Assembly (NCBI GenBank): GCA_964406945.1
Contig: CAYOTO010000028.1
Location: 1-42,082, forward strand
DNA: 42,082 bases
Direction of reading: 5' to 3'
DNA from: UBA2266 sp964406945
Lineage (GTDB): Bacteria > Planctomycetota > Phycisphaerae > Sedimentisphaerales > Anaerobacaceae
Shown here: positions 34,095 to 42,082 of the stretch, piece after piece
Numbering within the stretch: position 1 is the stretch's first letter
Layout: each line of letters opens with the position of its first letter
Notes under the pieces: model-generated
Told to the model about the DNA's origin: nothing
Seen by the model: only the letters and a program-made list of their open reading frames with translations
Database searches by the model: none
Made by a program: the position numbers and the translations under genes

Positions 34095-36380
34095 CTAGTA
34101 GGCGATAACAATCGAGGACCATTCGGTCTCGTTTCCGGCGGCATCTCTTGCTTTTACACGGAATCTGTAAGGCTGGCGTCTGCCGACCTTTACGCTCCAC
34201 TCGGGATCATCTATCCAGCCGCTGCTGAAGCCCTGGGGAGCAATCTTCGGCTCATCATCGCAGTAGAAGTAGTACTGGACGGGCTCGTTTTCATCCTCGG
34301 CTTCCACGCAGCCCATTACGGCATAGTAACTCAGGCCGTCGTTGGGATTTGCCTGGACGAGATGCGGCAGGTTTTCGGGATCCCACTGCATGGGGTTGGG
34401 CGTCGGTGCGAGGAAATCAACGGCTGCTTCCAGAGAGGTCAGACCGGCATTCCGGGCGGGCGATTTGTCGCGGTACTGCACTGTGAAAATATATTTTCCA
34501 CCGCCCAGACCCGTAACGGAGTAACTGGGGCTATCCTGCCACTGGCTGCTCAGAGCCGGATGTGATACGCAATCGAAGCGGTACTCCACGCCGCTGGGGT
34601 CGGTTGCCTCGACCGCGGTCATCGCTATTGTGCCCGAAGAGGTGGGATACGGCCGAACCAGCCATTCGGCTGGATTCGGAAGAGGAACATAGATATCTTC
34701 CTCCCAGGTTCTGGCGGGTCTTGAATGAGACCATTCGGTTTCCAACTGATTGTCTATATTGCGGGCTTTTACTCGGAAAAGGTAGTAGGTGTCGGGCGTG
34801 AGGTTTTCCAATTCCCATCGGGGCGTTTCAGATGGGCCGAAACTCACCCATCCGCTGTCGATGTTCAGGGCGTAATGTTCCTGGAACAGGTATTCGACTC
34901 CGCTGTTGTCGGTTGAAACGGCGGTGGTAGCTGTCATTTCAATGCCGTAAGGTGAGATCGCTCGCGGCTGTACGTCCCAGGTCATTGGATCCGGTTTGGG
35001 CGGGACCGGCACCACGGGTGTTGGCGTCCATCGGCTGACAAAGACAGCAAGATCATAGAAATCGACATTGCCATCCCGCGTGAGATCCGGGGCAACCGGT
35101 GCTTCGGGAGTCAGCCAAAGTTGGCTGAGAATTGCCAGGTCCACGAAGTCGACCCAGAGATCTTGGTTGAAATCTGCAATATCACCCAGACTGTGCATGG
35201 ACATCGAGGCCTCTGGAGTATTGGCGAAAGCACCGATGTTGGCTCTTTTTCCGTGCGGCCAAAGTTCGGCCTTCCAGTCGGCGTCCGGTTTTCCTGCGTC
35301 GATAGCCGGGCTCATTGCCGTATCCACAATCCATTGCCGTGCTGACGGTTTGTACCGGCCTTGTCTGGACTTGAGGTGGTAATCTCCGTCGACCCAGAAG
35401 TCGTCTGCGAAGTCGTCCGGGGTTCCATTGTCGTCCCAGGCACCGTCGGTTGCGAATGCGGGATTTGCGTAAAGGGTTCCTGTAGAAAGGGTTACGGTGC
35501 CGGCGGCGTGGTCCGGGGTATTGTTATGAAAGAGGCTGTAGTCGCAGGCGACCGTGGTCTGGTCGGCGTAGATTGCGCCTCCGGAGTTGGCCGTATTGCC
35601 CGCGAAGATGTTGTTCTCAATGGTTCCATAGCACTCGTAAACGGCACCGCCGAAGCCATGTGATTCGGGTCTTCGGGTGTTTCTGGCGATGTTGCCGACG
35701 AATGTATTGCAAGCTATGAGTCCGTCGCAGAATGCGAGGGCTCCGCCGTTTCCGTTACTCAGAGAGGTGCTGGATGCGACGTTTCCGGCGAAGATGTTGT
35801 TCTTAATTTCGCCGTCGCAGTCGTATATGGCTGCGCCGTTGTCGGCGGTGTTGCTGAGCATGGTGTTCGATGTGATTGGGCCGTGACAATCGACTATCGC
35901 GCTGTCGAGATTGTTTGTTATGGTGTTCGAGGTGATCAGAGGCGTGGCACCATTACGGCCGGTAATTGCGCTGTTCGAACACTCATCGATTACATTGTGT
36001 GCTATTGCCGGGGATGAGCCTGTGCAGCGGATTCCCCGGCCTGTAATCGTGAAGCCCATCAGAACGGCGTCGCGTGTTTCGCCGGAGGTGAAGGATACGG
36101 AGTAGCCGAATTTGGTGGTTATGACTGTCGAACGCACGCTGATGAAGTCGAGGGGGTCGCGGCTGGTAAGCGTGATCGAAAGGCCGCCAAAATCGATCCG
36201 TTCTTCGTATACTCCCGGGGCAACCACGATTGTATCGCCGTCAGATGCCGCGGAGATGGCATCCGAGATGGACGCGTAATCGGCGGAAGGTTCGGGGCCT
36301 ACGGTCAAGATTCCGGCGCGAACGCTCAGTGCGGACGCCAGAAGCAGAAATGCAACCAAGAGGCTTTTCATCTCAGACAC
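34095..36380 (-). CDS. secreted right-handed beta-helix and fibronectin-like protein with dockerin-like repeats
   Basis: The 761-residue protein has a signal peptide (MKSLLVAFLLLASALSVRAG). The N-terminal half is a pectate-lyase-like parallel beta-helix: DYASISDAISAASDGDTIVV, then repeated NNIFAGN, SGGAIY and CNTFVGN units. In its centre are two calcium-loop units (DFNQDLWVDFVDLAILSQLW and DLTRDGNVDFYDLAVFVSRW), typical dockerin-like pairs. The C-terminal half has three fibronectin-like units of the form EYLFQEHYAL / YYLFRVKARN. Such proteins bind or present polysaccharides on the planctomycete surface; no catalytic residues are evident. A long structured leader precedes it. Confidence 0.85.
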   Translation of the reverse strand: MSEMKSLLVAFLLLASALSVRAGILTVGPEPSADYASISDAISAASDGDTIVVAPGVYEERIDFGGLSITLTSRDPLDFISVRSTVITTKFGYSVSFTSGETRDAVLMGFTITGRGIRCTGSSPAIAHNVIDECSNSAITGRNGATPLITSNTITNNLDSAIVDCHGPITSNTMLSNTADNGAAIYDCDGEIKNNIFAGNVASSTSLSNGNGGALAFCDGLIACNTFVGNIARNTRRPESHGFGGAVYECYGTIENNIFAGNTANSGGAIYADQTTVACDYSLFHNNTPDHAAGTVTLSTGTLYANPAFATDGAWDDNGTPDDFADDFWVDGDYHLKSRQGRYKPSARQWIVDTAMSPAIDAGKPDADWKAELWPHGKRANIGAFANTPEASMSMHSLGDIADFNQDLWVDFVDLAILSQLWLTPEAPVAPDLTRDGNVDFYDLAVFVSRWTPTPVVPVPPKPDPMTWDVQPRAISPYGIEMTATTAVSTDNSGVEYLFQEHYALNIDSGWVSFGPSETPRWELENLTPDTYYLFRVKARNIDNQLETEWSHSRPARTWEEDIYVPLPNPAEWLVRPYPTSSGTIAMTAVEATDPSGVEYRFDCVSHPALSSQWQDSPSYSVTGLGGGKYIFTVQYRDKSPARNAGLTSLEAAVDFLAPTPNPMQWDPENLPHLVQANPNDGLSYYAVMGCVEAEDENEPVQYYFYCDDEPKIAPQGFSSGWIDDPEWSVKVGRRQPYRFRVKARDAAGNETEWSSIVIAY

Positions 36381-36413
36381 GATGCTCCTCCATTTTCTTT
36401 ACCCTGTGTTTCA

Positions 36414-36556
36414 GGCGTTTTTGACCACGAAACGCCGCATGAGTGCTTGTAACTCATATCTCGCAACGGCAGCACCCGGCAAATTGCCGCTACAGCAGCC
36501 AGCATGGGCTTTTGCTTAAAAAAACTGGATTCGCGGGGGTGCAGAAGATGCCCCCC
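36414..36556 (-). promoter_or_regulatory. structured leader of the beta-helix protein gene
   Basis: Four consecutive hairpins lie between 36381 and 36560: GGCGTTT/AAACGCC (36414-36436), ATGAGT/ACTCAT (36439-36457), CGGCAAATTGCCG (36477-36489) and GGGGGTGCA/TGCCCCC (36535-36556). The last one, read on the minus strand, is followed after about ten bases by seven T, like an attenuator. AGCAAAAGCCC and GCCGGGTGCTGCCG recall parts of a c-di-GMP-I riboswitch, but the first half of that fold is missing. Confidence 0.35.
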
Positions 36557-36607
36557 CGACGCACTTATCAACTTATATTATAGCAAACAGGCGGACTCGG
36601 AGCAAAG

Positions 36608-36630
36608 AAAAAAGGCCCTTAAGCGGGGCC
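36608..36630 (-). terminator. terminator of ndk transcript
   Basis: On the minus strand GGCCCC, GCTTAA loop, GGGCC, then six T, 70 bases behind the ndk stop. Confidence 0.75.
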
Positions 36631-36699
36631 TCGATGGATGTCAAAACAGATTTATACGCTCATAAAGCCTTATATATTCGGACGTTAAGCGATGAGCGG

Positions 36700-37161
36700 T
36701 CAATCGCTTGTGCCGTAAAGCCAGTGCGAATTTGTAAGTTGGTAATCGACAATTTCCTCCGGTTTGAAATACAGGCCGATCTCATATTCGGCCGATTCGG
36801 GGCTGTCGGAACCATGGACCAGGTTGAACCTCATGGAGGAGCCGTAATCTCCGCGTATTGTTCCCGGTTCGGCGTCGAAGCCGAAAGTTGCGCCCATTAA
36901 TTTACGAGCCATCGCTATGACGCCTTCGGCCTGCCAGACCATGACGAGTACGGGAGCGGAGGCCAGGTATTTGACCACTCCTTCGAAGAAGGGTTTTCCT
37001 TCGTGCACGGCGTAATGGCGCCGGGCGAGGTCTTCGGGGATCTGCATAAACCTGGCGGCTGCGAGTTGGAATCCCTTCCGCTCGAAGCGTGAAATCAGCT
37101 CGCCGACAAGTTGACGCTGTACAGCATCCGGCTTGAGTATAATGAGTGTTCGTTCAGGCAT
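36700..37161 (-). CDS. ndk: nucleoside diphosphate kinase
   Basis: The 153-residue enzyme transfers phosphate from ATP to NDPs through a phosphohistidine. ERTLIILKPDAVQRQLVGEL is the standard N terminus, and the active-site His lies in NLVHGSDSPESAEYEIGLYF. KPFFEGVVKYLASAPVLVMV and MGATFGFDAEPGTIRGDYG are also typical. It follows an OmpA-like lipoprotein gene by 43 bases and probably shares its transcript. Length is as expected. Confidence 0.96.
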   Translation of the reverse strand: MPERTLIILKPDAVQRQLVGELISRFERKGFQLAAARFMQIPEDLARRHYAVHEGKPFFEGVVKYLASAPVLVMVWQAEGVIAMARKLMGATFGFDAEPGTIRGDYGSSMRFNLVHGSDSPESAEYEIGLYFKPEEIVDYQLTNSHWLYGTSD

Positions 37162-37204
37162 TCTTCTAAGCTGCTTTCAACAGTATAGGTGTTTGTGCCT
37201 GGAT

Positions 37205-37978
37205 TTAGACGCCCTTAGGTACGATGTAGATTTCTACACGCCTGTTCTGGGGGTTGCCGCCGTCGTTGGGCTTGTTCGGCGCAACGGGGCGGTATTGGCC
37301 GAAACCGCGAACACTGAGTCTTTCCGGGGTGACGCCGGTGGCGGTCATCACGTTGAGAACGGAAATCGCACGGTGCACCGACAAATGCCAGTTGGTCGGG
37401 TGTTTTGCTCTGGTTTCGGGTTTTGCGATGGGTACATCGTCGGTATGGCCGGCGATTATAACGTCGAATTCCTGTGCCTGCGGCGATTTGAGTATGTTGC
37501 AGAAGGATCTTACGGCGGTCATCGCCGGTGCGGCCACTTTGTCCGAACCGAGTTCGAACAGCAGATCGCTCTTGAATTTGACGACGCCGGTGGTTTCGTC
37601 GTATTCGACCATATCGTTAGCTGCGGCGAATTCCTGGAGCTGCGAACTGAGTTCTTCGGGCAGTTGTCCGCCGCGGAGGAGCATTGCATTTGCCTGGGCG
37701 AGCAGTTCTTTTTTGCGAGCCAGGTCGTCTTCCAGTGCGGCGATTTTCTGCTGGAGGGCATCAACTTCGATTCCGCCTTTCTGGCCGGCGGCGTCGAGCT
37801 GTCTTTGCAGCCTTTCTATTTCGAGCTGCTGGGCCTTGATCTGGCTTTCGAGGTCGGCGATTCTCTGGCGCTGAGTTTCGTTCTGAATTCTAAGGTCTTT
37901 CAGCTCGTCGTTACATCCTGTGAGCATCAACGTCGAGGCGAAGAACAAGGCGAGAAGTGAGAGTCTGAGGGTCCGCAT
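37205..37978 (-). CDS. OmpA/MotB-domain lipoprotein with coiled coil
   Basis: The 257-residue protein has a lipobox-like signal (LALFFASTLMLTGCNDEL, Cys 22). Residues about 30-100 form a coiled coil (QRQRIADLESQIKAQQLEIE, LQQKIAALEDDLARKKEL). The C-terminal OmpA domain has FELGSDKVAAPAMTAV, VIIAGHTDDVPI and LSVRGFGQYRPVAPN followed by NPQNRRVEIY, which binds meso-diaminopimelate in peptidoglycan. It anchors the outer membrane to the wall. It resembles MotB periplasmic regions, but no MotA or stator helix is present. Confidence 0.9.
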   Translation of the reverse strand: MRTLRLSLLALFFASTLMLTGCNDELKDLRIQNETQRQRIADLESQIKAQQLEIERLQRQLDAAGQKGGIEVDALQQKIAALEDDLARKKELLAQANAMLLRGGQLPEELSSQLQEFAAANDMVEYDETTGVVKFKSDLLFELGSDKVAAPAMTAVRSFCNILKSPQAQEFDVIIAGHTDDVPIAKPETRAKHPTNWHLSVHRAISVLNVMTATGVTPERLSVRGFGQYRPVAPNKPNDGGNPQNRRVEIYIVPKGV

Positions 37979-38245
37979 GGTTCAATCCTTTCCAAATTAC
38001 GTGAGACAGAAATCTATCCGACTATCCCTGAAGTGTACAAGTCCTGCATTTGCAGGGTTTTACGGGAAGTAATGCCCGCACCGTACACCCTCGCACACAA
38101 ATAGAACTGATTTGGGTTTTTGCGTCAAGGGCAAAAGTTTCCAAACTGGGGAATTCTTGTGTGAATCGGCGTTGGAGTCGCCGACAAAAGGTTAATGCAT
38201 GGGAAAAGCGTTAGATGAAATCACGCAAAGTCACATTGGGGCGCA
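37979..38245. other. intergenic spacer
   Basis: Upstream region of the OmpA-like lipoprotein gene. A CCTGCATTTGCAGG palindrome lies at about 38044-38057. No gene is supported. Confidence 0.5.
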
Positions 38246-38281
38246 TAAAAACAGCCCCTTGCGAAAATCCGCAGGGGCTGT
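38246..38281 (-). terminator. terminator of the HTH/acidic-repeat gene
   Basis: On the minus strand CAGCCCCTGCG (38270-38280) and CGCAAGGGGCTG (38252-38263), followed by five T, 30 bases behind the stop at 38311. Confidence 0.85.
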
Positions 38282-38310
38282 TGTTGTGTCCAGCATAGCC
38301 GGGCTGTATA

Positions 38311-40385
38311 TCAACCCTTTTTCTTTTTCTTCTTTTCCTTCTTGGGTTTCTTTTCTTTCTTGGGCTTCTTGGCTTTCTTGGTCTTTGAGGCTTTGGCCTT
38401 TTTGGGCTTTGCGGATTTCGGGCCGGACATGAATGCGAATACGGCGATTATGAGGCTGAGTCCGGCGAGTCCTCCGACGACATACCAGATATAGCTTTCG
38501 GCCATGGAGACGATCGCCGGTACGGTGCCTTTGAGTCCGCCGTAGACAGCTATGAACGTGTAAATCAATACCAGTGCCGGGAGAATAAGCAGGGCGCCGA
38601 GTGTATTGCTCTGGGAATCGGGCGGGGCCTCGAATGCTCTGGCCATGGCCGGTGCTGGTGTCAGCGGCTGGGGTTCTGCGAATTGCTGCTCGGGCACCTG
38701 GTCGGCTTCGGCGACCATTTCGTCGGCCGATTCGGCGGGTGCGGACGGTTCTGCGCCTCCTTCGTCGGCGGTGTAGATTTCGTCAAGGATCCCGCCGAGG
38801 GATGTGTCGTCGGCCTGCAGCGACAGGTCCAGAAGACCCGAGCCACTGCCAAAGGTGTCGAGGTTTACGTCTCCTTCAATCTCTTCAAGGGAGGTTTCGG
38901 GCGAGGTTCCGCCGGCTGTCTCTCCGAGCGTGTCATCAGTCAGTTCGTAGTCGGCGTCGCTTTCGCCAAGGACGTTTATTCCGGCTCCGCTTACGGCGGT
39001 ATCGGCGTTGGTGAGGTCGCTGTCATTGATATCCATACCGCTTTCGGGGGCGAGCAGAATTTCCTCGGCCTCGGAATCTTCGGGTGCGTTGGTCTGTCCG
39101 GATTCCGCCAAACCGATGGAATCATCTTCGCTGACGCCGGGCTGTGGGCCGGATTCGGCCAGGCCGATGCTGTCGGCCAGCTCAGCATCCAGATCGTCGG
39201 TTTGTTTTTCGGCGGCAGGTTCTTCGGCGGGTTCTTCTTCGGCTTCGAGCTGCATCAAATCTTCGAGTTCTTCGAGTTCGGAAGCGGCTTGCTCGTCCGG
39301 CTGTTCGGCCGCCGGGGTCTGATCGGCAGATCCCGATTCGAGCGGCGTCTCTTCGGTTTCAGCGGGGTTTTCCTGGTCCGTCTGCTCCTGGGACTCGGGT
39401 TCCAGAGCCATCAAATCTTCGAGTTCTTCCAACTCAGACGCACCCTGCTCCTGAGACTCTTGTGATGCCTGGGGCTGCTGCTCCTCTTCGGGTTCGAGGG
39501 CCATCAACTCGTCGAGTTCGTCCGCTTCGGACTGTGCCTGTTCCTGCGGTTCTTCGGCCATTTCGAGGGGAGGCTGCTGCTCGTCTTCTTCGGGCTCGAG
39601 AGCCATTAACTCGTCAAGTTCGTCCGCTTCGGACGGGGCCTGCTCCTGCGGTTCTTCGGCCATTTCGAGGGGAGGCTGCTGCTCGTCTTCTTCGGGCTCG
39701 AGNNNNNNNNNNNNNNNNNNNNNNNNNNNNNNNNNNNNNNNNNNNNNNNNNNNNNNNNNNNNNNNNNNNNNNNNNNNNNNNNNNNNNNNNNNNNNNNNNN
39801 NNGCGGTTCTTCGGCCATTTCGAGGGGAGGCTGCTGCTCGTCTTCTTCGGGCTCGAGGGCCATTAACTCGTCGAGTTCGTCCAGTTCCGACGATTCTTCG
39901 GCGGTTTCCCGGGTTTCCTCGGGCATTTCCATGACTTCGTCGGGTTCTTCGTCCTGCTCTGATTCGGCGGCCATGAGTTCATCGAGTTCAATCGGCTCTT
40001 CCTGCTCGGCCGACTCCTGGGGCATTTCGTCGGGTGATTCCAACTGAGCTGTATCGTCGGTCTCCAGGCCGAGCAATTCCTCCAGTTCCGAAGCGTCTAC
40101 GTCGGCGGGAGCCTCGTCGGGCAAATCCAGTTCGAGCGATTCGTCGGCTTGGTCGGTCGTCTCGGGAGCCTGTTCGGTCTGCGATTCGACCTGCTCGGCC
40201 TGGGGCTCGGCGGTCTGGCTGTTTATCTCGGGGATGAGGGCCTGAACCTCGCTGACCTTGAACAGAAGATTCGCTCCATCGCGGAATTCCCTGAGGCGTC
40301 CTTCTTTGGCGAAGGTTTTCACCTGTTTTTCGGGCACATTCAGGGCTTCCGCGGCTTGTTGTAATGAATAAAACATACCGGCCAT
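38311..40385 (-). CDS. HTH-domain protein with acidic tandem repeats, two membrane helices and Lys-rich tail (contains assembly gap)
   Basis: The start at 40385 follows AGGAG. Residues 3-60 are an excisionase/MerR-like helix-turn-helix (FYSLQQAAEALNVPEKQVKT, FAKEGRLREFRDGANLLFKV). A very acidic Glu/Gln/Pro-rich region follows with 34-residue repeats of the type ELDELMALEPEEDEQQPPLE. Near the C terminus are two hydrophobic helices (LGALLILPALVLIYTFIAVY and YIWYVVGGLAGLSLIIAVFA) and a tail of about 45 residues dominated by Lys. A 100-N gap lies in the repeats. The frames on either side disagree by the arbitrary gap length only. The basic and acidic ends suggest a membrane-tethered scaffold; the function is unknown. 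Confidence 0.75.
39400..39890 (-). repeat. 102-bp in-frame tandem repeat array
   Basis: Exact copies of the unit beginning AGGCTGCTGCTCGTCTTC start at 39571 and 39673, a period of 102 bases (34 codons). A third begins at 39828 beyond the N gap, and more diverged units extend to about 39400. If the period is kept across the gap, its true length is 47 bases plus a multiple of 102, not 100. Confidence 0.8.
39703..39802. other. assembly gap (100 N)
   Basis: Exactly 100 N inside the tandem array, a standard placeholder rather than a measured length. Confidence 0.98.
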
Positions 40386-40719
40386 ATTATTCTCCTACAA
40401 GCGGACGACTCGGCTTGTTCGCGTGTGCTTCTGGCGTTATCGGTCTGGAAATCTCCACTCTAACCGCCGGAACACGTCGTGTCTGAACACGTACATGAGA
40501 GCGGATCCGAAAACCCCGAGTTTTATGATATATGCGGGCTGCATGTCGAAAGGTCGGCCTGAACCACCTGTTTTTTCGACAGAAAGCACGCTGACGTTGG
40601 TATTTATTTTAGTCCAGACGGCGGGAAAATGCAATCTTTTTTTGTGTTAAAATGCGGAAAGCGGGGGCTTTGGGGGTGTTTCATGGCGTTACAGGCCGCA
40701 GGTTCGGATGAGAATGAGT
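40386..40719. other. intergenic spacer before tRNA-Pro
   Basis: About 330 bases without a supported gene; short frames on both strands lack ribosome sites and similarity. It holds the leader of the HTH/acidic-repeat gene and an A/T-rich patch at about 40629-40665. Confidence 0.5.
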
Positions 40720-40748
40720 TTGCCAGGCAACCGCGGAGCGGCTAGAAT
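40720..40748 (+). promoter_or_regulatory. sigma70 promoter of tRNA-Pro
   Basis: TTGCCA (40720-40725) and TAGAAT (40743-40748) are separated by 17 bases, 31 bases before the tRNA. Confidence 0.6.
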
Positions 40749-40779
40749 ATCGGTCTCATATCCGTAAGTGATTGTGTTG

Positions 40780-40854
<75 letters not shown>

Positions 40855-40971
40855 TTCCACAACTCCTTGCAATTGAGAGAGTTGTGAGAAGTCAGTCCTT
40901 TGTAATCCACCTCGGCAAATGCTGTGCTACACTTTTGACTACACTTATGACAGCATTTGGAGGCCAGTACC

Positions 40972-42082
40972 ATGTCGAGGAGCAGACCAGCATCGAACCC
41001 GGTTTCATACCACAAACACACGGGGCAGTATTACGTTACGCGGGGTGGCAAGAGGATCTATCTGGGATCAGACAGAGAGCAGGCCTTGGAGAACTACCAC
41101 CGGCTCGGCCTGGGATTGCTTGTGTCAGAAGCCCAGGAGCAGATTGCGGCTGCTCCCATTTCCGTGAAAGAACTGGCAAACAGGTTCATCGCCGCTCAGC
41201 GGGCCAATTGGCGAGATCCCGAGGGTACGCTAAAGTGCTATCTAAGTTGGCTGGGCCGGTTCCTTCGGGATCATCCGAACCTGATGGCAACAGACTTTAC
41301 CGTGGAAATGTTCGCCAACTGGAAGTTGTCTCTGAAGAAGCGCAAGTACTCAGCGGAATCCATAAACCACTACCTTTCAGCCGTACGGGCCATGTACACC
41401 TTTGCCGAAGATACCGACATCATTAGGCGGGCTCCGAAACTAAGACGAGTCAAGAACGAGCCCAAGACGCCGGGGGTGGATAGCAAACTTCTCTACACAC
41501 AAGATCAACTGCATAAGCTGCTGTCACAGGCGGATTTGCAGATGAAAACCATGATTCTTTTGGCCTTGAACTGCGGGTTCGGTCCGAAAGATATGCGGGA
41601 CCTTACCTGGGATCACATCCATGGAGATCGTGTTACACTGCCAAGGAGCAAGACGGGTGTTTGTCAGACCTATTTGCTGTGGCCGGACTTACAGGCTCTT
41701 TTGAACGAAATCAAACGCCATAGGCGTGAGCTTACCTCGAGATTGGCACGGCGGAAGCGGTTTCGGACGGACGACAATCATGTTTTCGTAACCCGATTCT
41801 GGCGGCCATGGAACAAAGATGCGATCGCCGAGCAGTTTCGAAAGTTGTGTAAGAAGGCTGGTGTGCCTTGTTACGGCTTCTATCGGCTGCGGCACTGCGC
41901 TTCTACCGCCATGTCCATGGTGGCCTCACCTCATGTCCAGAGGAGGTTTATGAGGCACAGTCAGTTGCAGCAGCAGACAACTTATACGCACACCCCCGAC
42001 TCTGAAGTGGATTTGGCCGTAGTCAGAGCAAGAGAGAAGATACTGGGCAAGAAAGGCATCACCGCAAGTCAGGGAAGAAGTC
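40972..42082 (+). CDS. tyrosine recombinase/integrase, runs off the window
   Basis: The frame is open from ATG 40972 to the end of the window (370 codons), so the gene is partial. The N-terminal third binds the arm sites (VSYHKHTGQYYVTRGGKRIY). A core-binding SAM-like domain follows (VKELANRFIAAQRANWRDPE). In the catalytic domain the beta-hairpin Lys is in LPRSKTG near residue 225, Arg/His in YRLRHCAST near 304, the second His in MRHS near 326, and the Tyr nucleophile in TTYTHTPDS near 336. The usual box I Arg (G-x-R) is not where expected: the site reads NCGFGPKDMRDL, a form seen in planctomycete integrases, where the Arg may be supplied by MRDL. It sits behind tRNA-Pro. Confidence 0.88.
   Translation, partial: MSRSRPASNPVSYHKHTGQYYVTRGGKRIYLGSDREQALENYHRLGLGLLVSEAQEQIAAAPISVKELANRFIAAQRANWRDPEGTLKCYLSWLGRFLRDHPNLMATDFTVEMFANWKLSLKKRKYSAESINHYLSAVRAMYTFAEDTDIIRRAPKLRRVKNEPKTPGVDSKLLYTQDQLHKLLSQADLQMKTMILLALNCGFGPKDMRDLTWDHIHGDRVTLPRSKTGVCQTYLLWPDLQALLNEIKRHRRELTSRLARRKRFRTDDNHVFVTRFWRPWNKDAIAEQFRKLCKKAGVPCYGFYRLRHCASTAMSMVASPHVQRRFMRHSQLQQQTTYTHTPDSEVDLAVVRAREKILGKKGITASQGRS

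Overview
The window looks like a chromosomal piece of a planctomycete, most likely a Phycisphaerae or Sedimentisphaerales-type bacterium. This is inferred from several traits seen together: PEP-CTERM surface proteins, dockerin-like tandem repeats with the CHGDAD / NDLNIL / EPPDGPG pattern, a DUF1559-like pseudopilin, an integrase of the GFG-type, Tat-exported glycoside-active enzymes, and a high-GC, sparsely packed layout with many short intergenic repeats. It appears to be a draft assembly. There is a 100-N gap inside a tandem-repeat gene, one probable homopolymer frameshift (24143-24148), and two genes with single in-frame stops (TAG at 1361, TGA at 21586).

Layout. 1-3.3 kb: surface proteins (PEP-CTERM; LamG plus dockerin-like, interrupted by an amber codon). 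3.3-3.6 kb: a DnaG zinc finger cut off from the rest of primase. 3.6-4.3 kb: repeat-filled spacer. 4.3-8.5 kb: cinA-pilB-pilT on the minus strand (type IV pilus motors and NMN amidase). 8.5-10.3 kb: repeat and IS3 debris. 10.3-15.5 kb: housekeeping genes (ribosome hibernation factor fused to a cold-shock domain, YchF, four-helix-bundle protein, lone fumarase beta subunit, precorrin-2 dehydrogenase, ribosomal protein L21, D-amino acid aminotransferase). 15.6-19.7 kb: SmtB-type metal sensor, HemP, an exported CbiX-like chelatase with a histidine-rich loop, PEP-CTERM protein, dockerin-like protein and pseudopilin. 19.9-23.8 kb: zinc alcohol dehydrogenase, an FG-GAP protein with an internal TGA, and avtA. 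24-33.4 kb: a minus-strand glycan cluster (GH5, GH38, UroD-type methyltransferase, SSS symporter, Tat-exported deacetylase-like protein). 33.6-33.8 kb: a probable stand-alone structured RNA. 34.1-40.4 kb: beta-helix surface protein, OmpA-like lipoprotein followed by ndk, and an HTH/acidic-repeat/membrane protein. 40.8 kb to the end: tRNA-Pro followed by a tyrosine recombinase that runs off the window, probably the edge of an integrative element.

How the parts may work together. The most system-like region is 15.6-19.7 kb. A Zn/Co-type sensor with its own promoter and dyad precedes a heme-uptake-type small protein and, beyond a strong terminator, an exported tetrapyrrole-chelatase homologue followed by three exported or surface proteins. 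I read it as a metal or tetrapyrrole acquisition locus at the cell surface (inference). The glycan cluster pairs a mannosidase and a GH5 enzyme with a symporter and a methyltransferase, which could fit use of O-methylated mannosides (inference). The other point of high interest is the TGA at 21586. It is followed by a perfect 7-bp hairpin at a distance compatible with a bacterial SECIS, so the FG-GAP protein is either a new kind of selenoprotein or a gene with a single nonsense change.
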